In this document: piece after piece, positions 32,789 to 41,917 of the stretch | Position numbering within the stretch: the stretch's first letter is position 1 | Layout: the number at the start of each line of letters is the position of its first letter | DNA from: Blastobasis lacticolella | Lineage: Eukaryota; Arthropoda; Insecta; Lepidoptera; Blastobasidae | Reading direction: 5' to 3' | Length of the DNA: 64,000 nucleotides | Assembly (NCBI GenBank): GCA_905147135.1 | Contig: LR990039.1 | Span: 30,439,708-30,503,707 of the forward strand | Translations under genes and position numbers: made by a program | The notes under the pieces: generated by a model | Seen by the model: only the letters and a program-made list of their open reading frames with translations | Database searches by the model: none | What the model was told of the DNA's origin: nothing

Positions 32789-35718
32789 TGCCCCAGGCGC
32801 TTCACGCCACACCCCCCACTCCCGCCAGTGTCGGCACCGGTCGCATGAGGCCGGGTGGGGTTTCGCTTGTTTCTTTTAATGTGCGCAGTCTACGCACAAA
32901 CATCTCCGAACTTAGGACGTTCGTTAGGAGCAGGGAGCTCGACCTACTTCTCCTTCAGGAGACTTGGCTCAAGCCTTCGATCCAGAAGGGTATTTCGATC
33001 CCCGGCTTCTCCCTTGTCAGGGATGACAGGTCCCCCACCGCGTCATCGCGTGGTGGAGGAACTGCCATTTACTACAAGAGATCGCTTCATTGCTCCCCTC
33101 TTCCAACTCCAACTCTCTCGAGTATGGAGGCCTCCGTAGTGCAGCTAGGCATGACAGGACATCCGTCCCTGATCATAGCCTCTGTCTACATCACCGCCGG
33201 CTCCCTGCCACTCAAAAGCGACTTCGAAGCGCTTCTCTCTCTAGGCGACTCTGTTATTATGTTCGGAGATTTCAACTCCAAACATACCGACTGGACGTGT
33301 TCCTCCACCACCACGAGCGGTGTCCACTTAATGGACATCGTTCGGTCTCTCGACCTAGACGTGTATTGCCCCCTCTCCCCTACCCACTACCCAGACAGAG
33401 TGGATCACCGTCCCGATGTACTGGACTTTGCGCTAGTCAAGGGCGTGTCGCTCACCCTCCGGTCGATCGACACCCTCGACGACTTAGGCTCCGACCACCG
33501 TCCAGTCTCCCTAGTACTAGGCTCCCCCACCCCTATCTCTCCCCCACTGCCGCGAACTTTCACGAAGTGGGAAGGATTCAAAGAGTCCATGGCGGCCGTC
33601 ATGGACGCGCCCGACTCGCCGCTCGCTTTTTCATCCGACTACTTCGATAGTCCGGATAAAATCGACGCTGCGGTTACCTCGTTAACGTCCCACATTCGGT
33701 CAGCGTTGAAGGACAACGAAGTGGTGGCCCCTGTCGTTAATCGGCAGGGACTCCCACTCGAAGTTCGAAACCTGATCAAAGCCAAAAACGCAGCCCTCCG
33801 GAGGGCCGCACTCTATCCGACCCCAGAGTACAGACGCACTGCGAACCGACTTCAGCGGGCAGTGCGAGCACGTCTCGACGAAATGAGGAACTCCCAATGG
33901 GGGGACCTCATGCAGACGATTTCCCCGTCCCATCAAGCGTACTACAAAGTGGCGAAAGCCCTTCGTACAGACGCCAGAATCTCCATCCCTCCTCTTGTTC
34001 GCCCAGACGGCACAATTGCGTTTGCGGACACCGAGAAAGCCGAATGCTTTGCAGATAGCATTGCTTCACAATGCTCCCCTAGCACCATGGAGTGCGACCC
34101 CGGTCACGTGCGTGCGGTGGAAGACGAAGTCCGTCAAAAGACCTCGCTCCCTCCCACCACGGACCCTGTCACTGTGTCCCCCGACGAGATCCACTCCTTC
34201 ATCAAGGGTCTCAAATCTAACAAAGCGCCGGGCGCGGATGGAATTTCCAACCAAGCGCTTAAGTACCTCCCCGAGCAGGTGCTTACTTTGTTAGCGATCA
34301 TTTTTAATGCTTGCTTTGACCATTGCCACTTTCCGACCGCGTGGAAAGAAGCCATAGTCATAGGCATTCCCAAACCGGGAAAGCCGTTAAATGTAGCGTC
34401 ATCCCACCGCCCGATAAGCCTCCTCAAGGCACTAGGGAAGTTATTCGAGAGAGTAGTGCTCTCTCGAATGAAAGAACATCTCTTCAAAGACGATGTTCTT
34501 ATTCCCCATCAATTCGGCTTTCGTCCCAAACACAATTGCCCCAGACAAGTCCATCGTATAGTAGAATACATCCTCAATGGATTCTACCCAAAGAGAGAAA
34601 AGACGGTCGCAGTATTCTACGACGTCGCCAAGGCCTTCGACAAAGTCTGGCACGAAGGCCTTGTTTACAAGCTATACAAGCTTGGTCTCTCCGATCGACT
34701 CGTCCGATTAGTAGCGTCCTATTTAAAACACCGTACCTTTCGGTTCAGACACGAAGGTACTTTGTCTTCCCCACGTCAACTGAAGGCCGGCGTCCCGCAA
34801 GGCTCTGTACTCTCTCCCCTACTCTATATATCGTACACGAACGATATTCCCGTCCCCGACAACGGGGTGCAACTGTCCCTTTTCGCCGACGACACGGCAA
34901 TCTACGCCAAAGGGCGAAGGCCACCCATGGCAAAGCTCCAAAAGGCGGTGAACAAGCTCGAAGCTTGGTTCAAACTGTGGCGCATCGAAGTGAATCCGGA
35001 GAAGAGCTCCGCGGTTTGCTTCGATGTTAAGCGCAGACGGGGTGACAGCGACCCCCCTCCCCTCCGCATGCAAGGGAAACTAGTTCCCTGGCAGCGCGCT
35101 GTAAAATATCTAGGCGTCACGCTTGACAAAAGGCTCACTTTCCGGCCCCATGTCGAAAGAGTGTGCCGCACCGCCCGTTTCTACCTGGGTCGCCTCAACA
35201 GTATGTTGGGTCGATTCAGTAAAATGTCCCTCAGGAACAAGCGAACCCTCTACAAGGTGTGCATTCGACCGGTGTTGACATACGCCTCCCCCGTCTTCGC
35301 TCACGCGAGCTCCCACGTCACTAAGAAACTGCAAATTGTGCAGAACATCTTCTGCCGTAGGGCAACGGCGGCTCCATGGTACGTCCGCAATGCGGACCTG
35401 CACCGTGACATGGACCTGCCTACCCTGCAGCAGTTTCTTAGAACGCTCTCCGAGACCTTTTTCAAGGCCGCGGAGGAGCACCCCAACCCGCTCGTGCGAG
35501 AGGCAGCAGCCTACGCTCCCCGCCCGGTCTCCGGCCACGTGGTACGGAGACCGAGACACGTCCTCGCGGATCCCCCCGACGAACTGTCGAGCGCCCTGAA
35601 CCTCCTCCTGGAGGCTCAGGACGACTCAACAGAGCCCCCCCAAGCCGTTTCAGCGGCCCCCGTAGGCCCCCAATCCCAATCCACAGCAGCGGAACCCCCT
35701 TCTGGGGTTTCGCTATAA
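32788..35718 (+). CDS. LINE ORF2 (endonuclease and reverse transcriptase)
   Basis: 976 residues, uninterrupted. The N-terminal AP-type endonuclease has SFNVRSLRTN, LLLQETW, GDFNSKHTDW near residue 160 and GSDHRPVSL near 234. RT motifs follow: HRPISLLKALGKLFERVV, FRPKHN, FYDVAKAFDKVWHEGL, AGVPQGSVLSPLLY, the catalytic FADD near residue 700, and VKYLGVTLDKRLTF. A C-terminal DYAS-like segment (VLTYASPVFAHAS) and tail follow. All catalytic residues seen are intact. It belongs to the Jockey clade by motif style and by the ORF1 type. Confidence 0.96.
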   Translation: MPQALHATPPTPASVGTGRMRPGGVSLVSFNVRSLRTNISELRTFVRSRELDLLLLQETWLKPSIQKGISIPGFSLVRDDRSPTASSRGGGTAIYYKRSLHCSPLPTPTLSSMEASVVQLGMTGHPSLIIASVYITAGSLPLKSDFEALLSLGDSVIMFGDFNSKHTDWTCSSTTTSGVHLMDIVRSLDLDVYCPLSPTHYPDRVDHRPDVLDFALVKGVSLTLRSIDTLDDLGSDHRPVSLVLGSPTPISPPLPRTFTKWEGFKESMAAVMDAPDSPLAFSSDYFDSPDKIDAAVTSLTSHIRSALKDNEVVAPVVNRQGLPLEVRNLIKAKNAALRRAALYPTPEYRRTANRLQRAVRARLDEMRNSQWGDLMQTISPSHQAYYKVAKALRTDARISIPPLVRPDGTIAFADTEKAECFADSIASQCSPSTMECDPGHVRAVEDEVRQKTSLPPTTDPVTVSPDEIHSFIKGLKSNKAPGADGISNQALKYLPEQVLTLLAIIFNACFDHCHFPTAWKEAIVIGIPKPGKPLNVASSHRPISLLKALGKLFERVVLSRMKEHLFKDDVLIPHQFGFRPKHNCPRQVHRIVEYILNGFYPKREKTVAVFYDVAKAFDKVWHEGLVYKLYKLGLSDRLVRLVASYLKHRTFRFRHEGTLSSPRQLKAGVPQGSVLSPLLYISYTNDIPVPDNGVQLSLFADDTAIYAKGRRPPMAKLQKAVNKLEAWFKLWRIEVNPEKSSAVCFDVKRRRGDSDPPPLRMQGKLVPWQRAVKYLGVTLDKRLTFRPHVERVCRTARFYLGRLNSMLGRFSKMSLRNKRTLYKVCIRPVLTYASPVFAHASSHVTKKLQIVQNIFCRRATAAPWYVRNADLHRDMDLPTLQQFLRTLSETFFKAAEEHPNPLVREAAAYAPRPVSGHVVRRPRHVLADPPDELSSALNLLLEAQDDSTEPPQAVSAAPVGPQSQSTAAEPPSGVSL

Positions 35719-35992
35719 ATTCTCCAGCGTATGCTCCGTAAGGAGTGACGTTGAGCGCACCCCGTCCCTACGGGGTGTAGCATCCGATGAAACCTGAAAG
35801 GCCCTTATGGCTACAGGTGCTTCCAGGGGGTGTTTAGTACGTATGCGCCTAGGTTCTTTTGGCGAGTCGTGCATAACCAGTCCGGCCGGCCGGCTGGGAT
35901 ACTCATGAGAGTTCACCTCCTCCCTTCCAACCGCATTACCGAAGGGTGCCCATTTCCTTTGCGTTGGGCAAAAAAAAAAAAAAAAAAAAAAA
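35719..35992 (+). other. LINE 3' UTR and poly(A) tail
   Basis: Contains GGGGGTGTTTAGTACGTATG and GAGAGTTCACCTCCTCCCTT, both shared with a diverged, truncated relative at 41203-41437. Ends in 23 adenines directly before the target duplication. No AATAAA was seen. Confidence 0.9.
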
Positions 35993-36265
35993 GGTGGACG
36001 CCCATTTGGCCGGCGCATCGAGGGACAGCACATCGGAGGAAGCTCGGCGCGCACGGTGGCGACTACAGCGGCGGCGAACTCCGGTGGTCTTCTGAAGCTG
36101 CGCTGGGGCTCCGTGGCGTGAAGAACAATCGAAGACAAGTCGTTCTTTTCAGAACGCAATCCTGAGTTTCATGACAATACGCTCTCTGTGGCTAAATACG
36201 CATTCGTTCTATTTTATAGAACACGAGTTTCACGACTTTTATACGAATACAATACGGTAGCCACA
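35993..36265 (-). repeat. 3' LTR, inner part
   Basis: Identical, as far as read, to 40589-40861. In the coding orientation it begins TGTGGCTACC and carries TATA-like sequences (GTATAAAAGTC and TCTATAAAAT) close to the LTR start, which suit the U3 promoter of the minus-strand element. Confidence 0.92.
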
Positions 36266-36281
36266 GTACTCCCCCTCAAGC
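36266..36281 (-). other. Polypurine tract
   Basis: On the minus strand TTGAGGGGGAGTAC stands immediately before the 3' LTR (TGTGGC), the expected primer for plus-strand synthesis. It overlaps the end of pol. Confidence 0.8.
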
Positions 36282-39200
36282 GAAGCGTACAGGTAGTTTG
36301 GTGGTGCGTCCGGCTCGTGTCTTGTATTGTGTTGGTCTCGTGTTTCGCATTGTGGTCGGCTGTTGTCTCGATGTAGGTATCTTCGTTTCAGGGTCGTTTC
36401 TGTTGATTTGTTGTCGTTGGGTAGTGGAGTTGTATTCATTTTCAGCGGTCTCGTTCAGTGTGTAGGCAGGCTTGAGTCGGTCGATTGATATTTTAGCTTG
36501 TCGTTGTGGTAGTTGAACGGTGAATATTTTTCTGTCTCGGTCAATGACCTTGTAGGGCCCCTCGTACGGTGGTTGTAGCGGCTTTTTTACAGCGTCGATT
36601 CTTACGAAAACGTAGCTGCAGGTTTGTAAGTCTTTATGCACGAAGATCGGTCTGTTGCTTGCATGTGATGGTAGTGGTTGCTTTGGTTTCAGAGTGTTGA
36701 TTGTTTTTCGTAGTTGGGATACGTAGTTGTAGTCGGCGACTTGCATATTTTCGGTTTGTGTAGTGGTAGCAAAAAAATCTCCAGGTAGGCGCAAGTTGTA
36801 GCCGTAGGTAAGTTCGGCAGCGCTGATATTTGTGTCGTTACGTAGTGCGGCTCGAAGTCCCAGCAAAACGGTAGGTAATTCTTCGATCCACGTAGTTTGT
36901 CCGGAGAGTCGCGTTTTCAGTGCCGCTTTTAAACTGCGATGCCAGCGCTCGACGATACCGTTTGCTTGCGGGTGATACGGTGTTGTGCGTGTTTTTTCTA
37001 TTCCCATTATTTTCGTTAGGTAGGTAAATAGCTGGCTCTCGAACTGTCGTCCTTGGTCGGTTGTGATGGTTTGTGGACAGCCAAAACGGGTTATCCAATG
37101 TTCGTAAATTACTTTCGCCACGTCTTCGGCGGTGATTTCTTCGGTAGGTATTGCTTCGGGCCATCTTGTAAGTCGGTCGATCATTGTGATTAGATAGCGG
37201 TAGCCGTGCCGCGTAGGGGGTAGCGGTCCGACTATGTCGATGTGGATGTGCTGAAATCTGTCTGCCGGTGGGAACGAAGATAGTTCGCTTGACGTGTGGC
37301 GATATATCTTACATTGTTGGCAGCGTAGGCATTGTTTGGCCCAGGTGCCAACGTCCTTGTTCATCGATGGCCAAAAGTATTTTTGCGTGACAAGCTTTCG
37401 GGTGGTGCGTACTCCTGGGTGGCTGATGTTGTGGACTGCATCGAATGCTATCTTGCGGTACGGCAGCGGTAGGTATGGTCGCATGTGTTGAGTAGACGTC
37501 TCGCAGTATAGAGTAGTGTTCGAGTTAGGTAAAGTAATTTTACGTAGGCATAAATTACTTTGTTTCTCGAGCTTCGTTATCGTGTTGTCTCTTTCTTGCA
37601 CTCTTGCGATTTCTTCGTAATTGAGTGTCGTTGGACAGGCGATACTTTCGACGCGGCTGAGGGCGTCGGCGACGACGTTATCTTGGCCAGTCACGTGACG
37701 AATGTCGGTGATGAATTCGCTGATGAATTGCAGTTGGCGTGCTCGGCGCGGTAGCTCGGATGGAGATGGCGCCTTGTGTAATACGTAGGTAAGCGGCTTG
37801 TGATCGGTGAAAACTATGGTTTCCCTTCCTTCGAACATTTTTCTGAAGTGCTTGACTGCCATGTAAATAGCTAGTAGTTCGCGGTCGAATGTACTGTACT
37901 TCTGTTGTGCGTCGGAGAATTTTTTCGAGAAGTAGCCGAGTGGTTGCCATCTATTACAGATGCGTTGTTGGAGGACGGCTCCAGCTGCTTTGTCGGAGGC
38001 ATCTGAGAATATCGCCAATGTTCCATGGTGGGACGGGTGGGCGAGTAAAGCTGCCTTTTGAATGCTGGCTTTACAGGCTTCGAATGCAGATGTTGATTGG
38101 TCGTCCCATTTTATTTCCGTTTTGTCTTTCCTCTTCGAATTATGTAGGTAATTACTGAGCGGGGCTTGGATGGTAGCGGCGTTAGGTATGTTCTCTCGGT
38201 AAAAGTTTAGCATGCCGAGGAAACGTCGTAGCTCTTCGATCGTCTTCGGTTTCGGAAAATCGGCGATTGCATTGATTTTCTCTTGTGGAGGTTTTATTCC
38301 GTGCTTCGAGACGTGGTACCCGAGGAAGTTGACTTCGTCTTTGCCAAACACGCATTTCGAAGGGTTGATAGTGATGCCGTATTCTTCTAGTCGTTGTAGG
38401 ACTGTTCGAAGGTGTTTCCGGTGTTCATCTTCGGTTCGGGAAGCGATGAGGAGATCGTCGACGAATGGAAAGACGTAATCCAGCCCTCGCAGTACTTCGT
38501 GGACAAACCGCTGAAATGTTTGCCCGGCGTTGCGGAGGCCGGGGCACATGCGTGGGAACTCGAACAATCCGAACGGTGTTATTATTGCTGTTTTTTCAAT
38601 GTCTTCTTCCTTGATTGGTAATTGTTGATAAGCTCGGTTTAAATCGAGCGTAGAGAAGACTTGACAACCGGCGAGATGGTAGGTAAAATCTTTGATGCGT
38701 GGTATCGGGTAGCGGTCGGGCTTCGTAATACTGTTTAGGCGTCGGTAGTCGCCGCAAACTCGCAGGTCACCGTTTTTCTTCGGTACGATGTGTAAAGGTG
38801 ATGCCCACGGGCTCTTGCTCGGCCGGCACAATCCTTGATCGATCATGCTTTGGAATTCGTTCTTGACTCGATCGTAACGATTGTGAGGTATGGGGCGGGC
38901 TCTGCAGTACAACGGTGGTCCGGAGGTCTCGATGAAATGTTCCACGTTGTGTTTGGGGTTGAGTTTCATCGAAGTGATGCGAGTGATTCCAGGGAAATCT
39001 GCTAGAATACTGTGGTAGGACTGTTGCAGGTCGATGCTCCGAACTGTAGGTATTTGCGTGTGACAAACTGGTGCGTTGACTGCTAGGTTTGTGACGTCAT
39101 CGATTAGTCGGCGGTTCTTGAGGTCTACAATCAGTCGGTGATGTTGAAGAAAATCGGCTCCAATTATTGGTCTGCTGACGTCGGCGATGATAAATTTCCA

Positions 39201-39479
39201 GCGGTATGGTCGGCGTAGTCGTAAATCAAGATCCAACGTCGTTTCGCCGTAGGTAGATATCGCGGAGTTGTTAGCTGCGTAGAGCGTGAATGGCAGCGGT
39301 TGCGGTCGAGTTCCTTTCCTCTTCGGTATGACGGATATATTTGCACCCGTATCTACTAAAAAGGTGAGTTTCGAGTTTCTGTCAGTGACGAATAGGCGGT
39401 GTGCTGTACTTGAAACACTGGTTTCCGCCACAGCCAGTGTTCGTTTTAGTTTTCCGTCTGCTGTGCGGTGAATGAGCAT
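36276..39479 (-). CDS. pol: Pol polyprotein (protease, RT, RNase H, integrase)
   Basis: 1067 residues, uninterrupted. The aspartic protease active site [12 protein letters not shown] lies near residue 40. RT follows with [26 protein letters not shown], and the catalytic FVDD near residue 338. RNase H has [16 protein letters not shown] and the FTDHKPL box. The integrase HHCC finger is near 680-720 ([19 protein letters not shown]), and the core acidic residues are in [17 protein letters not shown] and NGIVERW at about 746, 806 and 843. The frame is -1 relative to gag and overlaps it by 34 nt. The minus-strand run GGAAAAC just before the gag stop is a candidate slip site. pol ends next to the polypurine tract and there is no env. 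Confidence 0.95.
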   Translation of the reverse strand: MLIHRTADGKLKRTLAVAETSVSSTAHRLFVTDRNSKLTFLVDTGANISVIPKRKGTRPQPLPFTLYAANNSAISTYGETTLDLDLRLRRPYRWKFIIADVSRPIIGADFLQHHRLIVDLKNRRLIDDVTNLAVNAPVCHTQIPTVRSIDLQQSYHSILADFPGITRITSMKLNPKHNVEHFIETSGPPLYCRARPIPHNRYDRVKNEFQSMIDQGLCRPSKSPWASPLHIVPKKNGDLRVCGDYRRLNSITKPDRYPIPRIKDFTYHLAGCQVFSTLDLNRAYQQLPIKEEDIEKTAIITPFGLFEFPRMCPGLRNAGQTFQRFVHEVLRGLDYVFPFVDDLLIASRTEDEHRKHLRTVLQRLEEYGITINPSKCVFGKDEVNFLGYHVSKHGIKPPQEKINAIADFPKPKTIEELRRFLGMLNFYRENIPNAATIQAPLSNYLHNSKRKDKTEIKWDDQSTSAFEACKASIQKAALLAHPSHHGTLAIFSDASDKAAGAVLQQRICNRWQPLGYFSKKFSDAQQKYSTFDRELLAIYMAVKHFRKMFEGRETIVFTDHKPLTYVLHKAPSPSELPRRARQLQFISEFITDIRHVTGQDNVVADALSRVESIACPTTLNYEEIARVQERDNTITKLEKQSNLCLRKITLPNSNTTLYCETSTQHMRPYLPLPYRKIAFDAVHNISHPGVRTTRKLVTQKYFWPSMNKDVGTWAKQCLRCQQCKIYRHTSSELSSFPPADRFQHIHIDIVGPLPPTRHGYRYLITMIDRLTRWPEAIPTEEITAEDVAKVIYEHWITRFGCPQTITTDQGRQFESQLFTYLTKIMGIEKTRTTPYHPQANGIVERWHRSLKAALKTRLSGQTTWIEELPTVLLGLRAALRNDTNISAAELTYGYNLRLPGDFFATTTQTENMQVADYNYVSQLRKTINTLKPKQPLPSHASNRPIFVHKDLQTCSYVFVRIDAVKKPLQPPYEGPYKVIDRDRKIFTVQLPQRQAKISIDRLKPAYTLNETAENEYNSTTQRQQINRNDPETKIPTSRQQPTTMRNTRPTQYKTRAGRTTKLPVRFA

Positions 39480-40306
39480 GGCGACGTGCAGCGTCTGGCG
39501 CGATCTCCAAATCGGCGATGGTAGTAGCAGATTGGGCGATGCGGCGAGTACGGCCGGGGTGGCGAACGGGACGGTGGTCTGCGGTGGTAGCGCTGGTACG
39601 ACGGGCTTCGCTGTCTTGAGCGCTGGAAGTGGCCGCGTGTCGATTGCTGCGCTCGTCCTTGTTTTAGTTCCGCGACCTCCATACTAAGCTTCCGAATTTC
39701 TTCGAGAAGGGTTTGATCGTGGGTTTTGTCTTGAGCTTGAGACGCAGGTGTTGAGGACACGGCGGACACTTCGGGCGACTGTTGTAACACGTTGTCGGCT
39801 AGGTTCGCTAAGTCGTCTAGTTTTGCGGTTTTGTTAATATTTTCGCTGACGGCGATTGCAGAGCGAACGGAAGGTGGTAGATTTTTCTTCCAAAGATGCT
39901 GCAGCACTGGTTCGGACAGCTTTCCTCGGCTGAGCATTTTCATGTGGCGTAGCAGCTGGCTTGGTGTGCGATCGCCTAACTCCACTTCGTTAAGCAGCTT
40001 TTCGAGTTTCCGCTCGTCGCTCTCTTCGTAGACGCTGATGAGACGACTTTTCAGCGCGTCGTAAAATTCGGCGTCGTCGTTAGGTGGGTCGTAGATAATG
40101 TCGCACACTTGTTCCAGCTCTGGTTTGCCGAGTTGCGCGATGATCATGTCCACCAGCTGCCGTTTTCCTTTTTTCTGATCCGCTGTGACCGACTCGAATC
40201 TGTAGAACCATAGTCGTGGGGTGTCGCGCCAAAACTGTGGGATGCGCAGCGAGAGAGCGATGCCTGCAACTTCTTGCTGTTCCCGTTGATAGTCTTGAGT
40301 CGCCAT
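39446..40306 (-). CDS. gag: Gag protein with CHCC-type cysteine motif
   Basis: 286 residues from ATG at 40306 ([11 protein letters not shown]). It has a helical capsid-like middle ([59 protein letters not shown]) and an Arg/Ser-rich C-terminus with [18 protein letters not shown]. That spacing (Cx2H x9 C x3 C) is the unusual CHCC box reported for CsRn1-type elements, in place of the usual CCHC knuckle. Confidence 0.9.
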   Translation of the reverse strand: MATQDYQREQQEVAGIALSLRIPQFWRDTPRLWFYRFESVTADQKKGKRQLVDMIIAQLGKPELEQVCDIIYDPPNDDAEFYDALKSRLISVYEESDERKLEKLLNEVELGDRTPSQLLRHMKMLSRGKLSEPVLQHLWKKNLPPSVRSAIAVSENINKTAKLDDLANLADNVLQQSPEVSAVSSTPASQAQDKTHDQTLLEEIRKLSMEVAELKQGRAQQSTRGHFQRSRQRSPSYQRYHRRPPSRSPPRPYSPHRPICYYHRRFGDRARRCTSPCSFTAQQTEN

Positions 40307-40349
40307 AGTTCCCGGTGCTAAGCTGTGTTCTTGTTTCTTGAACGGCGGT

Positions 40350-40357
40350 GGTCACCA
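40350..40357 (-). other. Primer binding site (candidate tRNA-Trp type)
   Basis: Two bases inside the 5' LTR the minus strand reads TGGTGACC, fitting the 3' end of insect tRNA-Trp for these eight bases. The following ACCGCCG does not match well, so the call is tentative. Confidence 0.55.
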
Positions 40358-40359
40358 CT

Positions 40360-40861
40360 TTGGAGGTCTTGAGTAGTAGGATTATTTAAACTCCGTAGAC
40401 AAGTGTGGAATGGATGTATTTACAGAAAATGTGCCTAACTATATTTACAAATACGTACTACCTAAACGTGTGTGACAGATCTAGTAAAAAGCTATTTGCA
40501 TTGACCAATGGGAAAGCCCGCCGCGAGATAGCTTCCCCCACCACGCCGCGCGCCGGTGTGGTGCCGCTATAAAAAGGAGGCGCAGAGTGGTGGACGCCCA
40601 TTTGGCCGGCGCATCGAGGGACAGCACATCGGAGGAAGCTCGGCGCGCACGGTGGCGACTACAGCGGCGGCGAACTCCGGTGGTCTTCTGAAGCTGCGCT
40701 GGGGCTCCGTGGCGTGAAGAACAATCGAAGACAAGTCGTTCTTTTCAGAACGCAATCCTGAGTTTCATGACAATACGCTCTCTGTGGCTAAATACGCATT
40801 CGTTCTATTTTATAGAACACGAGTTTCACGACTTTTATACGAATACAATACGGTAGCCACA
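40360..40861 (-). repeat. 5' LTR of the Ty3/gypsy element
   Basis: Uninterrupted 502-bp LTR, TGTGGC at its coding start and CCTCCAA at its end, adjacent to CCTGT target duplication at 40862-40866. Contains minus-strand TATA-like GTATAAAAGTC near its start. Confidence 0.92.
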
Positions 40862-40985
40862 CCTGTAATTTCGGTGGCTACCTTATCCTTCAAACCGGAA
40901 CAAAATAATGCAAGCATTGTTGCTTGGCGGCAGAAATAGATAAGGCGGTGGTACTCACCCAGGCGGGCTTGACAGTGCCCTACCA
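40862..40985 (+). repeat. Interspersed repeat family C, right half of the interrupted copy
   Basis: CCTGTAATTTCGGTGGCTAC through GCGGCAGAAATAGATAAGG to GGTGGTACTCACCCAGGCGG continues the copy that begins at 30323. Full uninterrupted relatives lie at 48262-48500 and 48890-49155 on the opposite strand. Confidence 0.88.
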
Positions 40986-41202
40986 CCTGATATCTAAGTT
41001 AGCGCCCATAACACAAGCTTTGCTTAGCCAAGCGTATTATGAAGCCTGCACATGAGCTACAGTACCTAGGCATTGGAGAAGGTACATTTATCAGATTTGC
41101 TTCAGGCCCTGATATGGTCCTGTTGTACCTACATTAGAAACGTAAATATGAAGGCTCACTGTCTTCTAGATACATCAATAGTCTATATGTGTTTTAATGT
41201 TA

Positions 41203-41437
41203 GTGCTCAGCGAGTAGTGCGCACCCCATACCAATGGGTTGTCGCATCTGATGAAGCCTGCCTTCCCGGCTAAGAATAGACAGTCCCAAGGGGGTGTTTA
41301 GCACGTATGCGCTTAGGCTTTTTTTATAGCGATTCGTGCATGATCATGTCCGACCGGGTCGCATTGTATTCTATGAGAGTTCACCTCCTCCCTAGTTAGC
41401 CCGGAGAGTGACCGCTTAACTTGCGTAGGGCGTAAAA
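41203..41437 (+). mobile_element. Truncated 3' end of a Jockey-type LINE
   Basis: AGGGGGTGTTTAGCACGTAT, TGAGAGTTCACCTCCTCC and GCGTAGGGCGTAAAAAT match the 3' UTR of the intact LINE (35740-35975) with substitutions and indels. Only the 3' UTR is present, typical of incomplete reverse transcription. No long A tail remains. Confidence 0.83.
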
Positions 41438-41917
41438 ATAACCGTTTATTTATTTTCTTACAGCGATTCGAGACTTGCCGCCGTTGTAGTGAATATAAAG
41501 AACATTTCCATCGACTTATCGATATCTATTTTGGATGGGGATTATAAATTACTAGATACATTGCCAGGGGTTGGGTTCCATACCAAATGAGATGATGGGG
41601 ACCATACTTGTCGCATTGTGGATTGTGTCGTAATAGCGCCATCTATTTTAATTTTACAAAAACTCAATTTGCGCCATCTATTTTCTTCGGCTGTCAGACA
41701 GACAACCTATGTTAAAGGCCGCGTTCACGGCAAAAATTTTTTTGAGTTCCAGCCTTGATGTCAAAGCCAATAAAAAAAAAATAATGTCAGTGAAAGTTGG
41801 TTTGCTTGCATTGTATGTCGGAAAGTGTTTTTCTTTTGTAACATACTTCTAAAATTTCGTAATACAAACAATCGGCAAACAGATTGAGATGTCCGAATAT
41901 TATTTGGCTATAATAAA
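41438..41917. promoter_or_regulatory. Upstream region of PERK, presumed promoter and 5' UTR
   Basis: Direct upstream flank of the PERK start codon. No TATA box at a convincing position and no textbook ER-stress element was recognised. The assignment rests on position only. Confidence 0.35.

Larger units (their letters stand above)
30726..35992 (+). mobile_element. Full-length Jockey-clade LINE inserted in the LTR
   Basis: A 5.27-kb element bounded by perfect 11-bp target duplications GGTGGACGCCC (30715-30725 and 35993-36003), with a 476-bp GC-rich 5' UTR, two intact overlapping ORFs, a 3' UTR of about 250 bp and a pure 23-A tail (35970-35992). Everything needed for mobility is open, so this is a very young and possibly active copy. 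Confidence 0.96.
30486..40861 (-). mobile_element. Ty3/gypsy LTR retrotransposon, CsRn1/Kabuki-like, intact
   Basis: Two 502-bp LTRs (30486-30725 plus 35993-36265, and 40360-40861) that read identical, TG at the coding 5' end, a 5-bp target duplication CCTGT (30481-30485 and 40862-40866), a primer binding site and polypurine tract, and open gag and pol frames, all on the minus strand. Removing the nested LINE leaves an element of about 5.1 kb. LTR identity points to recent insertion. Assignment to the CsRn1/Kabuki group is inferred from the CHCC-type gag motif and a primer site whose first eight bases fit tRNA-Trp. Confidence 0.93.

Noticed and set aside
34323..35030. Second long frame inside LINE ORF2
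   Set aside because: Shadow frame. The ORF2 frame holds all catalytic motifs.
36276..40306. Endogenous retrovirus with envelope
   Set aside because: No env frame between pol and the 3' LTR. pol runs directly into the polypurine tract.
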